This document shows positions 14,081-14,231 of a stretch of DNA of 14,231 nucleotides, piece after piece. The translations under genes and the position numbers were made by a program. The stretch is taken from positions 1 through 14,231 of the forward strand of contig DDTF01000046.1 in NCBI GenBank assembly GCA_002345965.1, written 5' to 3'. Every line of letters begins with the position of its first letter. The first letter of the stretch is position 1. A model generated the notes under the pieces. It was not told the DNA's origin and searched no databases. It saw nothing but the letters and a program-made list of their open reading frames with translations. This DNA comes from Flammeovirgaceae bacterium UBA2371. GTDB lineage: Bacteria; Bacteroidota; Bacteroidia; Cytophagales; Cyclobacteriaceae.

Positions 14081-14231
14081 TATCTATAGAATCTCCAGCT
14101 TAAATTTATACTATAATTAATTAACGCAAAAAGACATCTCAATAATATACCCCACAATGGTGCCTATTTTAGGGTCATCTATGGGTTTTTGAAACCGCAC
14201 TAATCTTATTATTAATCGTTTACAAGCTGCA
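14081..14231. other. Apparently non-coding right edge, upstream of the secreted protein gene
   Basis: This AT-rich stretch carries stops in all plus-strand frames and two of three minus-strand frames. One minus-strand frame stays open from the right edge to a TAA at 14123-14121 (36 codons) without recognisable protein features. TATTATTG (minus, 14147-14140) is one mismatch from TAnnTTTG, about 60 nt before ATG 14080. I can say no more. Confidence 0.3.

Overview
The window reads as chromosomal DNA of a free-living Bacteroidota, most likely Cytophagales-like. The support is a TonB-family protein of the Bacteroidota type, several short secreted proteins ending their signal in -AQ, and promoter boxes close to the Bacteroidota consensus (TTG/TTTG, about 19-20 nt, TAnnTTTG), clearest before rmuC, rocD and tonB. 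Most start codons lack a Shine-Dalgarno (SD) sequence. It looks like ordinary core chromosome. I see no tRNA, rRNA, CRISPR array, insertion sequence, phage gene or integration site.

Layout. 1-1424 (minus, running off the left edge): a fusion of an N-terminal GNAT acetyltransferase with a C-terminal histone-deacetylase/acetylpolyamine-amidohydrolase domain. 1578-5047 (minus): rmuC, then a divergent GroES-like protein, then a 72-residue conserved-looking protein, then a secreted Xaa-Pro aminopeptidase. The first three are packed like an operon; the aminopeptidase may have its own promoter with an inverted repeat. 5227-6468 (plus): ornithine aminotransferase rocD, divergent from rmuC. 6570-7865 (plus): an exported-looking protein with the N,N-dimethylformamidase beta-subunit-like C-terminal domain, preceded by a 33-nt near-perfect palindrome touching its start codon.

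7892-8743 (minus) and 8779-9807 (plus): prmC and ribD, divergent from a 35-bp promoter region. 9804-10265 (minus): a small secreted glycine-rich membrane protein whose stop codon overlaps that of ribD. 10327-12514 (plus): an isopenicillin-N-synthase-like 2-oxoglutarate/Fe(II) oxygenase followed after 4 nt by a full-length chromate transporter with a TTG start. 12516-12543: a clear bidirectional terminator. 12562-13236 (minus): a TonB-family protein. 13346-14080 (minus): a secreted beta-rich protein of unknown function. 14081-14231: apparently upstream non-coding DNA.

The genes serve separate housekeeping roles: release-factor methylation, riboflavin synthesis, arginine/ornithine use, genome maintenance, envelope transport and peptide breakdown. 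No single pathway joins them. The most unusual items are the GNAT-deacetylase fusion, the palindrome against the start codon of the dimethylformamidase-like gene, and the GroES-like paralogue placed without groEL between rmuC and a peptidase.
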